Shown here one piece after another: positions 17,275-25,638 of a stretch of 64,000 nucleotides of DNA. Every line of letters starts with the position of its first letter. Positions within the stretch are counted from its first letter, which is position 1. The notes below the pieces were generated by a model, which did not search any database, was not told where the DNA came from, and worked only from the letters and a program-made list of their open reading frames with translations. Both the position numbers and the translations under genes were made by a program. This stretch comes from VYFG01 sp965248685 (GTDB lineage: Bacteria; Pseudomonadota; Gammaproteobacteria; Arenicellales; Poriferihabitantaceae), in the NCBI GenBank assembly GCA_965248685.1, contig CBDFKC010000003.1, forward strand, positions 1,984,001-2,048,000, written 5' to 3'.

Positions 17275-17680
17275 ATAGTTTCGGGGACACAATACGGAAT
17301 TAGTTGAGATCGGTCTTCGGACCCGGTTTGCCTGGACGGAGTGATTGTCCACTCAGTTGTTCTAAATGGCCGATAATAGTATCCGAACCCAGAGGTCGCC
17401 CGGTTCTTTCATGAAGACGGATTAACGTAACCTTGTCATCTTCATTGCCATGCGACATATACTTTACCCAATCACCCATAGTTTCGGGGACACAATACGG
17501 AATTAGTTGAGATCGGTCTTCGGACCCGGTTTGCCTGGACGGAGTGATTGTCCACTCAGTTGTTCTAAATGGCCGATAATAGTATCCGAACCCAGCGGTC
17601 GCCCGGTTCTTTCATGAAGACGGATTAACGTAACCCTGTCATCTTCATTGCCATGCGACATATACTTTACCCAATCACCA
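17275..17680. repeat. Tandem 203-bp duplication of the transposase C-terminus plus REP
   Basis: Bases 17275-17477 are repeated at 17478-17680 with only a few substitutions (for example AGAGGTCG against AGCGGTCG, and CCTTGTC against CCCTGTC). Each copy starts with the GTTTCGGGGACACAATACGG repeat and covers the last 60 or so codons of the Y1 transposase. The near identity implies a recent event. Confidence 0.9.
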
Positions 17681-18153
17681 ATCCGACTAAGATTGGGGAC
17701 CACGGTCACAATTCCATCATCTATTTCGGCTATATGTGCTCGTGCATTAGACCATCGCCATTTTTCAGGAGAGTTAACGAGCTTTGCCTTGACAGGATTG
17801 AGCTCGACGTAACGAACCGTTGAATATCAGTGAGCCTCATCCATAGGATTCGATGAGAAACGTCCTGCCACAAATAGCCTTTCCAATTTTCACGAAAATT
17901 AATGTGCTGCGTATATCTTTGGTGTGCTTCTCCGATAGACTGGGCGAGCAGTGCTTCCTCGTTCGGGACTACAACAAGGTGAACATGATTGGGCATTAAG
18001 CAATAAGCCCAAATCTCGACATTGCCCTAATTGCAATGGGTCGATACAAGGTTAAGGTAGGTAAGATAATCTTCATCGCAAAAGAATACGTGCTGTCTTC
18101 TATTGTCACGCTGTGATGTGATGTGGAACGCCTGCAAACACAGCTCTTGCCAT
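17503..18153 (-). pseudogene. REP-associated tyrosine (Y1) transposase, frameshifted
   Basis: Read on the minus strand from the ATG at 18151-18153 with frame corrections, it gives MARAVFAGVPHHIT, EIWAYCLMPNHVHLVVVPNE, GEAHQRYTQHINFRENWKGY and finally HERTGRPLGSDTIIGHLEQL, then PGKPGPK. That is the full RAYT (transposase_17) layout with the HxH motif in MPNHVHL. Lesions are visible after HHIT (about 18110), an in-frame TAG before NVEIW, and a shift after YLWQ (about 17870). It is thus inactive. Its likely cognate palindromes flank it (17275, 17478, 18255-18314). Confidence 0.85.
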
Positions 18154-18254
18154 CCTGGCCGTAATATACTCCCTAAGCTAATGTTGTGTTGTAAACGCTA
18201 ATCCATGATTGAATTTCAGCCTACTCGCGCTTTAACTGATGTAACTAAATTAAT

Positions 18255-18314
18255 AATTCCGTATTGTGTCCCCGGAACTCCCCTCGGGTAGTTCCGGGGA
18301 CACAATACGGAATT
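18255..18314. repeat. Perfect 24-bp inverted repeat (BIME-like) next to the Y1 transposase
   Basis: AATTCCGTATTGTGTCCCCG (first 20 of 24 bases, 18255-18278) is exactly inverted at 18291-18314, with a 12-base spacer. Single copies of the same arm begin both 203-bp tandem units (17279 and 17482). The arrangement, a pair of head-on repeats near a Y1 transposase gene, is that of a REP/BIME unit recognised by RAYT proteins (family knowledge). The rest of 18154-18457 holds no gene. Confidence 0.88.
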
Positions 18315-18457
18315 AGTTGTAGAAGTGTCATTACCAAGGGAAACTGGCGGACTAATTACCGAGCGACTTTGTCGTAATACCTTATCAGGAATTTTTTAAT
18401 GCAACAATAAAACAGTCGTGAGGCTGTAATCCTAACTGTGTAACCGCCCATGTCGGA

Positions 18458-18765
18458 TTACAGATGATCTGTCACTCGATCACCAAACTCTATACTAAGT
18501 CGATTTAATGCTGACTTCCATTTTTGAATCGGCATAGTCCATTTCTTGGATGCTTTGTTGACCGCGAGACACACCACTTTCATGGATGATTCATCGGTCG
18601 GAAACAGCTTTCGTTTCTTCGCGGCTTTACGAATCACACCGTTCAAAGACTCAATTGCATTGGTCGTGTAGATCGCTTTTCTGATCTCCGGTGGATAATC
18701 ATAGATGGCGATCAGATTGTCCCAGTGGCTGCTTCAGGATTTACTGATTTGAGGGTATTTGTGAT
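18458..18765 (-). pseudogene. C-terminal fragment of an IS256-family (mutator) transposase
   Basis: On the minus strand the frame reads KYPQISKS, a TGA stop, then SHWDNLIAIYDYPPEIRKAI, YTTNAIESLNGVIRKAAKKR and KLFPTDESSMKVV. This is the mutator/IS256 C-terminus with the TTNAIES signature containing the catalytic Glu. The in-frame stop and the abrupt change to the palindromic repeat at about 18770 show it is truncated and dead. Confidence 0.87.
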
Positions 18766-18796
18766 CCCATGAGGTAATGGTGTCAGATTTATTTAT

Positions 18797-19436
18797 GGTA
18801 ATGGTGTCAGATTTATTTATTGTAAATCTGACACCTTTATTCTTGACACCTTTATTTCTGAGCCAGATTAAAGCGGTACAGCTTGGTCTACGAAAGCGAA
18901 TGCATGAACCCATTGGTCTGACCATGAAATGGTTAAGGTCAGTGATTACCGGACACATGAACTATTATAGTGTTCCGGGTAACAGCCGAAGTGTTTCGGT
19001 ATTTCATGCCGAAATAGTTGAACGCTGGTTTAAAATGTTACGCCGCCGTAGCCAGCGACATAGAATCACTTGGGCCCGGTTTGGTGGCTGGATTAGACGC
19101 CATCTTCCCAAGGTAAGGTAATGGTGTCAGATTTATTTATTGTAAATCTGACACCTTTATTCTTGACACCTTTATTTCTGAGCCAGATTAAAGCGGTACA
19201 GCTTGGTCTACGAAAGCGAATGCATGAACCCATTGGTCTGACCATGAAATGGTTAAGGTCAGTGATTACCGGACACATGAACTATTATAGTGTTCCGGGT
19301 AACAGCCGAAGTGTTTCGGTATTTCATGCCGAAATAGTTGAACGCTGGTTTAAAATGTTACGCCGCCGTAGCCAGCGACATAGAATCACTTGGGCCCGGT
19401 TTGGTGGCTGGATTAGACGCCATCTTCCCAAGGTAC
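18797..19436. repeat. Tandem 320-bp duplication (palindromic repeat plus intron ORF segment)
   Basis: Bases 18797-19116 are repeated at 19117-19436 with no difference that I could see. Each unit starts with GGTAATGGTGTCAGATTTAT, runs through the palindrome, and ends in the reverse-transcriptase C-terminal segment at CCCAAGGTA. A further 20-base partial copy precedes the first unit at 18776. The identity points to a very recent event. Confidence 0.92.
18866..19109 (+). pseudogene. Group II intron reverse transcriptase/maturase, truncated duplicate
   Basis: This is the first of two copies. It reads LGLRKRMHEPIGLTMKWLRS then VPGNSRSVSVF and RRRSQRHRITWARFGGWI, the maturase/endonuclease-side C-terminus of LtrA-type proteins. 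It ends where the tandem repeat restarts, so it lacks the last 17 residues. Confidence 0.8.
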
Positions 19437-19489
19437 GTATTGTTCATCCTTATCCAGAAATGCGATTTTGCGCCAAATACTCGAAGTAG
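19186..19489 (+). pseudogene. Group II intron-encoded protein, C-terminal fragment
   Basis: This second copy continues past the duplicated unit to the natural end IVHPYPEMRFCAKYSK and TAG at 19487-19489. The motif set (MKWLRSVITGHMNYYSVPGN, then a conserved RRRSQ and WxR) is that of the maturase domain of bacterial group II intron proteins. The reverse transcriptase domain is absent. The intron's domain V begins one base after the stop codon. Confidence 0.85.
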
Positions 19490-19557
19490 GAGCCGTATGC
19501 GTTAATAGCGCACGTACGGATCTGTACGGGGGGCACCGGGTGACCGGTGTTCCTACC
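19490..19557 (+). ncRNA. Group II intron domains V and VI (3' end of a degraded intron)
   Basis: GAGCCGTATGCG at 19490, then GTTAATAGCGCAC and GTACGGATC to 19522, matches the 34-nucleotide domain V hairpin of bacterial group II introns, with the catalytic AGC at its base. It is followed by CACCGGGTGACCGGTG (19534-19549), a six-pair hairpin with a tetraloop, and TTCCTACC, consistent with domain VI. The 5' domains I-IV are missing, so it cannot splice. Confidence 0.82.
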
Positions 19558-19656
19558 GTGACCGGTTGTTTAACAGATCTAATTGCAGAATGATCATTAT
19601 GTATCAGAATCACCATCGAATCCACATGGGAACGTCGCCGATTTAAATGCAAATCG

Positions 19657-22600
19657 TTATTCTGATTGAACTAGGTCAAGTAGTAACATCAATGCTGGTA
19701 ATATGTTTCTGAAGTCAGTTGTTTGCTTGTTCTCAATGCCGTCAACATTTATTTGCTTGTTCACAATGCCGTCAACATATACTGCACCATTAAACCAACG
19801 AACGTTGTTTGTTTCGTCGGTCTCGATAACATTATTACTTGGGTCAACGACATATCCAAAATAATAGGAGCCTGCACTCAGGGAGCTCGGAATTGAGACA
19901 TATATACTCTGAGAGGCCTTTTCGTTGTAGGCCAATTCAGCAACGTCTGCAGTACCGATTACCAGATCGTTGGTATCGTAGACTTTGTCGGTCGAGATAA
20001 AGGCCGCTACTGTAGAAGTTGGGCTTGGTATTTCTCGCGTTCCCCAATTATGTATATTACTGTTTAACCAAAAGTAGTCTCCGACCCTGGTCGTATTGGT
20101 ACCACGACCCACAATACCGCCGGATATGCGTAAATCTGGTAGACCCGGTAATATTTCTACCGGTTCAGTAAACCAACGAACGTTGTTTGTTTCGTCGGTC
20201 TCGATAACATTATTACTTGGGTCAACGACATATCCAAAATAATAGAAGCCTGCACTCAGGGAGCTCGGAATTGAGACATATATACTCTGAGAGGCTTTTT
20301 CGTTGTAGGCCAATTCAGCAACGTCTGCAGTACCGATTACCAGATCGTTGGGATCGTAGACTTTGTCGGTCGAGATAAAGGCCGCTACTGTAGAATTTGA
20401 GCTTGGTATTTCTCGCGTCCCCCAATTATGTATATTACTGTTTAACCAAAAGTTGTCTCCGGCCCTGGTCGTATTGGTACCACGACCCACAATACCGCCG
20501 GATATACGTAAATCTGATAGACCCGGTAACATTTCTACTGGTTCAGTAAACCAACGAACGTTGTTTGTTTCGTCGGTCTCGATAACATTATTACTTGGGT
20601 CAACGACATATCCAAAATAATAGGAGCCTGCACTCAGGGAGCTCGGAATTGAGACATATATACTCTGAGAGGCCTTTTCGTTGTAGGCCAATTCAGCAAC
20701 GTCTGCAGTACCGATTACCAGATCGTTGGTATCGTAGACTTTGTCGGTCGAGATAAAGGCCGCTACTGTAGAAGTTGGGCTTGGTATTTCTCGCGTTCCC
20801 CAATTATGTATATTACTGTTTAACCAAAAGTAGTCTCCGACCCTGGTCGTATTGGTACCACGACCCACAATACCGCCGGATATGCGTAAATCTGGTAGAC
20901 CCGGTAATATTTCTACCGGTTCAGTAAACCAACGAACGTTGTTTGTTTCGTCGGTCTCGATAACATTATTACTTGGGTCAACGACATATCCAAAATAATA
21001 GAAGCCTGCACTCAGGGAGCTCGGAATTGAGACATATATACTCTGAGAGGCTTTTTCGTTGTAGGACAATTCAGGAACGTCTGCGGTACCGATTACTAGA
21101 TCATTGGGATCGTAGACTTTGTCAGTCGAGATAAAGGCCGCTACTGTAGAAGTTGGGCTTGGTATTTGTCGCGTTCCCTTATTATGTATATTACTGTTTA
21201 ACCAAAAGTTGTCTCCGGCTCTGGTCGTATTGGTACCACGACTCACAATACCGCCAGATATGCGTAAATCTGGTAGATCTGGCGGCGGTGGTAGTCCATT
21301 TATATATATTTCAGTATAAGTAATGTTGTTAATTTCGTTTTCTTCAGTTTCGAGGTTGTCATAATCAACAACAAAACTAAGATAATATTTACCTGAGTAC
21401 CAATCAGAATCTGTGTATCCATGATAACTCCAGATGTCATCTTCATTGGGGTCGAGGTTGCCCTCTGAATCAACAGTGAATAGTAATTCTTCATGCTCAA
21501 AATTGGTGTCTTCTGAAATATAAACAGCTATGTTGGGGCTAATAGTACGTTGGTTGCCAACGTTCTTTACAAAAACATCGAATTCAAATTCTTCTCCAGC
21601 ATCAAATTCATAGCCGTACAAATCAATAGATAGAGCCTCAAAGTCAGGGCCCTCAGAGAGCTCTTCATTTTCTGTTACTACAATTTTTATTGACTTGCTT
21701 TCGTTGTTTGTTTCAACATCTTCTAGTACATCATCTTTATGGTCAGCTATGATGCCAATCCACCATTCTCCACTTTCAATATCACTTGGTAACGTAACAG
21801 TTTCGAGTTCATTGTCGACTTCCTCTGGATCAAGTGAATTAGTTTTTTCTGAAATTAAAAATAGATCATTTGCGGTGATCGTACTATTACTGGATAAATA
21901 TATCCCACTGTAACTATTGCGCGCGGTGGTATAACCCGTATTATGTACTTCCCACTCAACTACTAATTGACCTCCGATAGAGGTACTGATTCGATCGGTG
22001 TCGAAATTTTTGATTTCAAGATCTGGCGGTAGCATCCCGCCCGTACCGCCGTTAGTTAAACTAACGGCGGCTGGTTCACTAATATTGTTGCTTTCGTTTG
22101 TCTCTATTACGTTATTTAGGTGGTCGAGCACAACGATCAAATAATATTCCCCTGGTTGTGATAACACTGAAGTTGAGACTAGTGTTGACCACCTATATGT
22201 CTGGTTAGGTTCTAGTTCATCTATCAAATCTATGTAAGCGATATCGTCTGAACTTAATACTTCGTCATGTGAGTAAACGAATCTCGTAAGTGTTTTGGGT
22301 GAAATTCCATCTCCGCTATATTTTACGTCATAGCTAACCTCTAGTTTTTCACCTAGGGCAACCGTACTATTAGTAATGTTTATGTTAGAAATAGACAAGT
22401 CACCCTGTTGAGTGGCTGGCTTGCTTCCAATAGAAGTGTACGTGATACCACTATAACATGGAGGCTTGCCACCATATTGATCATCAGGAGGATACCCAGG
22501 ACTTATCAGTTTGCCTGATATCTCTACAGGTGAAATTTGCCCATTTACCTTTCTGCTAATATGTAGATGGGGTGACCATCCTCCTGTACCGCCCAAGGTA

Positions 22601-23034
22601 CCAATTATATCACCCGCCATTACCTCGCCGGTTTTTTCGATAGATTGAAGATGGGCTAAATGTAATGTTTCGTTTTGATCCTTGTTCGTCCATGATATGG
22701 AGTTTCCCCAAGTGTCGCCGTCTGCAACGCGTGTTTCAATTCCGACAAATCCATCTTCAGGCGCGTATAGTTTCGTACCCAAGTCGTTCTCAAAATTCAG
22801 GTCTACAACGTATTGGGTATTCTCTTTAGACGAATTTAAATAGTTTAAGTGGGTGTCGTATGTGTCAGCGCAGTACTGGGTTCCTTTCGGAAGAATATCC
22901 CAATTAGTACCGTATGCCGCAGATCCATGAAACGAAATGTATAGAACTAAAAGAAGTGCTATTTTTTTTGTTCTTCCAACAGGAGGTGGTTTTAGCTTCA
23001 TTTCCTTACTTTTCTTGAGGTCTCGCTTTTTCAT
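19657..23034 (-). CDS. Exported M23-like domain plus CARDB repeat protein
   Basis: This is a 1125-residue exported protein. A signal peptide occupies residues 22-41 (KIALLLVLYISFHGSAAYG) behind a basic leader; a second ATG at codon 12 is an alternative start. Residues 50-190 resemble an M23/LytM peptidase (GTKLYAPEDGFVG, LHLAHL, GGTGGWSPHLHISR with H156 and H158), but the first zinc-ligand His is not evident (YVVDLN). From about residue 200 to 1065 there are seven CARDB-type domains, each ending in a motif like DxxNNVxExxExNN. The last four are near-identical 126-residue copies. It could be a cell-wall or surface-bound adhesin. Debris flanks both ends. Confidence 0.8.
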   Translation of the reverse strand: MKKRDLKKSKEMKLKPPPVGRTKKIALLLVLYISFHGSAAYGTNWDILPKGTQYCADTYDTHLNYLNSSKENTQYVVDLNFENDLGTKLYAPEDGFVGIETRVADGDTWGNSISWTNKDQNETLHLAHLQSIEKTGEVMAGDIIGTLGGTGGWSPHLHISRKVNGQISPVEISGKLISPGYPPDDQYGGKPPCYSGITYTSIGSKPATQQGDLSISNINITNSTVALGEKLEVSYDVKYSGDGISPKTLTRFVYSHDEVLSSDDIAYIDLIDELEPNQTYRWSTLVSTSVLSQPGEYYLIVVLDHLNNVIETNESNNISEPAAVSLTNGGTGGMLPPDLEIKNFDTDRISTSIGGQLVVEWEVHNTGYTTARNSYSGIYLSSNSTITANDLFLISEKTNSLDPEEVDNELETVTLPSDIESGEWWIGIIADHKDDVLEDVETNNESKSIKIVVTENEELSEGPDFEALSIDLYGYEFDAGEEFEFDVFVKNVGNQRTISPNIAVYISEDTNFEHEELLFTVDSEGNLDPNEDDIWSYHGYTDSDWYSGKYYLSFVVDYDNLETEENEINNITYTEIYINGLPPPPDLPDLRISGGIVSRGTNTTRAGDNFWLNSNIHNKGTRQIPSPTSTVAAFISTDKVYDPNDLVIGTADVPELSYNEKASQSIYVSIPSSLSAGFYYFGYVVDPSNNVIETDETNNVRWFTEPVEILPGLPDLRISGGIVGRGTNTTRVGDYFWLNSNIHNWGTREIPSPTSTVAAFISTDKVYDTNDLVIGTADVAELAYNEKASQSIYVSIPSSLSAGSYYFGYVVDPSNNVIETDETNNVRWFTEPVEMLPGLSDLRISGGIVGRGTNTTRAGDNFWLNSNIHNWGTREIPSSNSTVAAFISTDKVYDPNDLVIGTADVAELAYNEKASQSIYVSIPSSLSAGFYYFGYVVDPSNNVIETDETNNVRWFTEPVEILPGLPDLRISGGIVGRGTNTTRVGDYFWLNSNIHNWGTREIPSPTSTVAAFISTDKVYDTNDLVIGTADVAELAYNEKASQSIYVSIPSSLSAGSYYFGYVVDPSNNVIETDETNNVRWFNGAVYVDGIVNKQINVDGIENKQTTDFRNILPALMLLLDLVQSE
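19780..21273. repeat. Four 378-bp near-identical CARDB-coding repeats
   Basis: The same reading, beginning PDLRISGGIV and ending WFTEPVE, recurs every 378 bp. The CCAACGAACG anchor sits at about 19797, 20171, 20549 and 20927. Copies alternate: in protein order the second and fourth are almost the same, and the first and third share other variants (FYYFGY, VYDPND). This implies duplication of a two-repeat block of 756 bp. Confidence 0.9.
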
Positions 23035-23142
23035 GTTTGTAGTAGCTATGCCGATCTCTCAGCAAGACTTAGTGTACTATGTGTGTATTCAGAAAATACA
23101 ATTTACAACAATTCACTGCGGAAATCTCGTCGATTCCGGGGC

Positions 23143-23560
23143 TATGATTTGGTTCAGAAACGATTAATATCGATCGCAACCGATATCGCTAATACCTACG
23201 GCGTCAAATCCGAGATCGATTATCAGCAGTATTATCCGGTGCTGGTCAATCACGACCGACAGACCGAATTAACCACGAAAGCGGCCACAGAAATCGTTGG
23301 AGCTGATGAAGTCAATGTCAATGCGAGGCCAACCAATGGCTGCGAGGACTTCTCCTACATGCTCAACGCGCGACCGAGTGCTTATATCTGGCTTGGCAAC
23401 GGTAATGACTTACAGCTGTACAATCCGGAATGTGATTTCAACGAAGATGCTACTTCCTACTGATGTCTCCTATTGGGTCTATTTGGCGCATAGCGCACCG
23501 CCAAACGATTTTGAGTGGTTGCTCAAGCACTTCCCCGATCCGCCTAAGTGCGCGGCTCTT
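23143..23560 (+). pseudogene. C-terminal remnant of an M20-family amidohydrolase
   Basis: The frame reads KRLISIATDIANTYGVKSEI, DYQQYYPVLVNH and ARPTNGCEDFSYMLNARPSA, then IWLGNG and NPECDFNED. This is the tail of M20 aminoacylase/hippurate hydrolase-type enzymes (ED-F-x-Y and N-P-x-Y-D-F-N-D signatures). A shift near 23450 leads into another frame with LPTDVSYWVYLA, the usual last strand. The catalytic N-terminal half is gone. Confidence 0.85.
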
Positions 23561-23671
23561 TATCGCGATGATTAAGGCCAAGGCAAAAAAGGTTAGAAAT
23601 GATATTGGATGGAGAGTGTAGCCATCGGATATAATATTCGAAGTCTTTTTTCGCTTTTCTCTGATTTGATC

Positions 23672-23697
23672 AGTCCGATACTTCGGACTTTTATTTG
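23672..23697 (+). terminator. Intrinsic-terminator-like hairpin
   Basis: AGTCCGA at 23672-23678 pairs with TCGGACT at 23683-23689 (loop of four), followed by TTTATTT. It probably ended the operon to which the M20 remnant belonged. Confidence 0.55.
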
Positions 23698-23785
23698 GCC
23701 TGATCGAATTTACTTCAACGGGCTGTCAGAAATAATGGCAGCCTAACGGCTGCTGTTTCGCCACTTATAAATAAGGTTTTAGTGT

Positions 23786-24103
23786 TCAGAAAAACCGGGC
23801 CACCTCTGTTTTGGCCTGTTCATGCCGTATCAGCTTTTCGAGCTTTTTCTGAGTGCCAGAATCTGTGTGTTCAATATTAAGCGTGTGGCGGGCAGCATCT
23901 AACGCAGTTCTGGCCTGCTCAAGAGATATTTGAGGATTTACGCCGACAGCGAGAAGCTTTTCCTTCCCCAGATATCGATATTTCATCCGCCAATATTTAG
24001 CCCCGTTCTTTTTTACCAGCAAATACAAACCTTTACCGTCAAATAGCTTATAATCTTTGTCTTTAGGCTTGGCCTGTCGAACCTTCACAGCGCTTAATTT
24101 CAA
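23786..24103 (-). pseudogene. Truncated tyrosine integrase (N-terminal arm-binding domain only)
   Basis: The 105 residues correspond to the DUF4102 arm-binding domain of P4-type phage/island integrases (AKPKDKDYKLFDGKGLYLLV, then KYWRMKYRYLGKEKLLAVGV and ISLEQARTALDAAR). The catalytic domain with the R-HxxR-Y residues is absent and the frame stops soon after. The start appears to be TTG at 24101-24103. It lies 180 bases from the 3' end of tRNA-Leu, the usual position of an integrase beside its attachment site, so a genomic island was once integrated here. Confidence 0.82.
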
Positions 24104-24163
24104 GTGGGGGTACTTATTGATCGTATTTTTTACTAAAAGTACCCCAAATATATCCCCACTTGA
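24100..24163. promoter_or_regulatory. Compound inverted repeat over the integrase start
   Basis: TCAAGTGGGG (24100-24109) is inverted at 24154-24163, and GGGGTACTT (24107-24115) at 24137-24145. The nested dyad spans the integrase start codon and the space toward the tRNA, as autoregulatory or arm-type sites do. Confidence 0.4.
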
Positions 24164-24281
24164 TTGAGGATGATAGTGAACTGTATTGGACTGTAGCGGA
24201 TTATTAATTACGTATTGGCCAATAAAAAAGTCACCCTCAGGCGGCTTTCTGGACTTAATTGGACGATATTAAACTTAGGTA

Positions 24282-24366
24282 TGGTGCCGAAGGCGGGACT
24301 CGAACCCGCACGCCGTGAAGCACAGCCCCCTCAAGACTGCGTGTCTACCAGTTCCACCACTTCGGC
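24282..24366 (-). tRNA. tRNA-Leu (anticodon GAG)
   Basis: On the minus strand the gene begins GCCGAAGTGGTGGAACTGGT and ends with CTTCGGC, discriminator A and an encoded CCA. The seven-pair acceptor stem GCCGAAG/CTTCGGC is complete. The anticodon loop CTTGAGG gives GAG, and the long variable arm and GTTCGAGTCCC T-loop are as in class II leucine tRNAs. It follows secG in the same direction and is the probable attachment site for the integrase remnant. Confidence 0.95.
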
Positions 24367-24406
24367 AATTTTCTGTTTTCAGATACAGCTTGGTTTCTAA
24401 TTTATT

Positions 24407-24772
24407 TTATTCGCTGGGGACAGCGGGGACGTCGGGTTCCTGGATAGCTTCGACATTCTCTACTTGTGGGACTTCGGCTTCACTGCCGGATTCGACTTGC
24501 TCCATGACGGACCCTGCGATAACGCTTTTTGGGCCGCTTTGCTGGGTGTATATATAAGCCAGTGACAGACTGGTGGTGAAAAACACCGCTACCAGGATTG
24601 ACGTGGTACGGCTAAGGAAGTTGGATGCACCCACCGCGCCGAACAACGACTGGGAGGACCCGCCGCCAAATGCTGCGCCAGCGTCGGCACCTTTGCCTTG
24701 CTGGAGCAATACCAGGACCACGATGGTGACGGCAATAATTAAATGGGCTACGAGTAAAAGATTGGAAAGCAT
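24407..24772 (-). CDS. secG: Preprotein translocase subunit SecG
   Basis: SecG is a small inner-membrane subunit of SecYEG that aids SecA-driven export. The 121-residue product has two membrane helices (LVAHLIIAVTIVVLVLLQQG and TTSILVAVFFTTSLSLAYIY) around the conserved loop GKGADAGAAFGGGSSQSLFG. The C-terminal 40 residues are acidic and variable, as usual in this family. It lies 10 bases after tpiA and ahead of tRNA-Leu, the common gammaproteobacterial order. Confidence 0.96.
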   Translation of the reverse strand: MLSNLLLVAHLIIAVTIVVLVLLQQGKGADAGAAFGGGSSQSLFGAVGASNFLSRTTSILVAVFFTTSLSLAYIYTQQSGPKSVIAGSVMEQVESGSEAEVPQVENVEAIQEPDVPAVPSE

Positions 24773-24782
24773 CAGATTGTAC

Positions 24783-25550
24783 CTATGGATTCGCCGGCGG
24801 CATGGCCGCTTTGCAAATGGCTAAAAAGTCTTGTGAATTGAGGGATGCACCGCCTATCAGCCCGCCATCAATATCCGGCTCGGCCATTAGTTCCGCGGCG
24901 TTTTTTGGGTTCATACTGCCGCCGTAGAGTATACGGCATTGAGCCGCGATTGAGCCATCTAGTTTGGCGATGGTTCCGCGGATATATTGGTGTACCTGTT
25001 GGGCCTGCTCCGGGGTAGCAGTGAGGCCAGTGCCGATGGCCCAAACGGGTTCATAGGCGATAATTGATCGGCTTAATGCTTCGACCCCGCAATGGGTAAT
25101 AATAGCTTGAAGCTGGCCTCCGACAATTTGTTCGGTCCAGTCATTTTCTCGCTCATTTTTGGTTTCCCCGAGACAAATTACTGGGATAAGGTCGTTTTCA
25201 AGGGCCATATCCACTTTGGCCGCTACCAGTTCCTTGCTTTCGCCATGATTTGTTCGTCGTTCCGAATGCCCCAAAATAATATGGCTGGCGCCGGACTCCA
25301 GCATCATCGGGGCTGAGATCTGCCCGGTATGGGCGCCTTCCTGGTGGACATCGATATCCTGTCCGCCGGTTTGAATTGAACTGGTTTTTACCAGATCACT
25401 AACGAGTTCGATCAAAGTCGCGGGCGGGCAAACAATGATTTCGATCCCGTCGAGTTGTTTGGCCGCCGCTACCAGGTCGCCACAAAGCTCACGAGCCATA
25501 GCTTGGCTCCCATTCATCTTCCAGTTTCCGGCAATGACAGGTTGGCGCAA
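24783..25550 (-). CDS. tpiA: Triosephosphate isomerase
   Basis: This enzyme interconverts dihydroxyacetone phosphate and glyceraldehyde 3-phosphate in glycolysis. The 255-residue product starts from TTG with the family N-terminus VIAGNWKMNG, which carries the substrate Lys. ILGHSERR contains the catalytic His and IAYEPVWAIGTG the catalytic Glu, followed by the phosphate-gripper loop. GGASL near the end is also conserved. Upstream of secG in the same operon; no glmM/folP pair precedes it here as in some relatives. Confidence 0.96.
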   Translation of the reverse strand: MRQPVIAGNWKMNGSQAMARELCGDLVAAAKQLDGIEIIVCPPATLIELVSDLVKTSSIQTGGQDIDVHQEGAHTGQISAPMMLESGASHIILGHSERRTNHGESKELVAAKVDMALENDLIPVICLGETKNERENDWTEQIVGGQLQAIITHCGVEALSRSIIAYEPVWAIGTGLTATPEQAQQVHQYIRGTIAKLDGSIAAQCRILYGGSMNPKNAAELMAEPDIDGGLIGGASLNSQDFLAICKAAMPPANP

Positions 25551-25638
25551 AGTTGTGTCTCAGGTTTGAAAAAGGGGGCCGGATATTAACCGTGGAAGGG
25601 GGATAAATCAATGATTTAGCCTGGGCAGGGTCGCCAAA

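Noticed and set aside
23786..24366. Distal attachment repeat of the tRNA end
   Set aside because: I looked for a second copy of the tRNA 3' sequence below 24 kb and did not see one, so island limits are not claimed.
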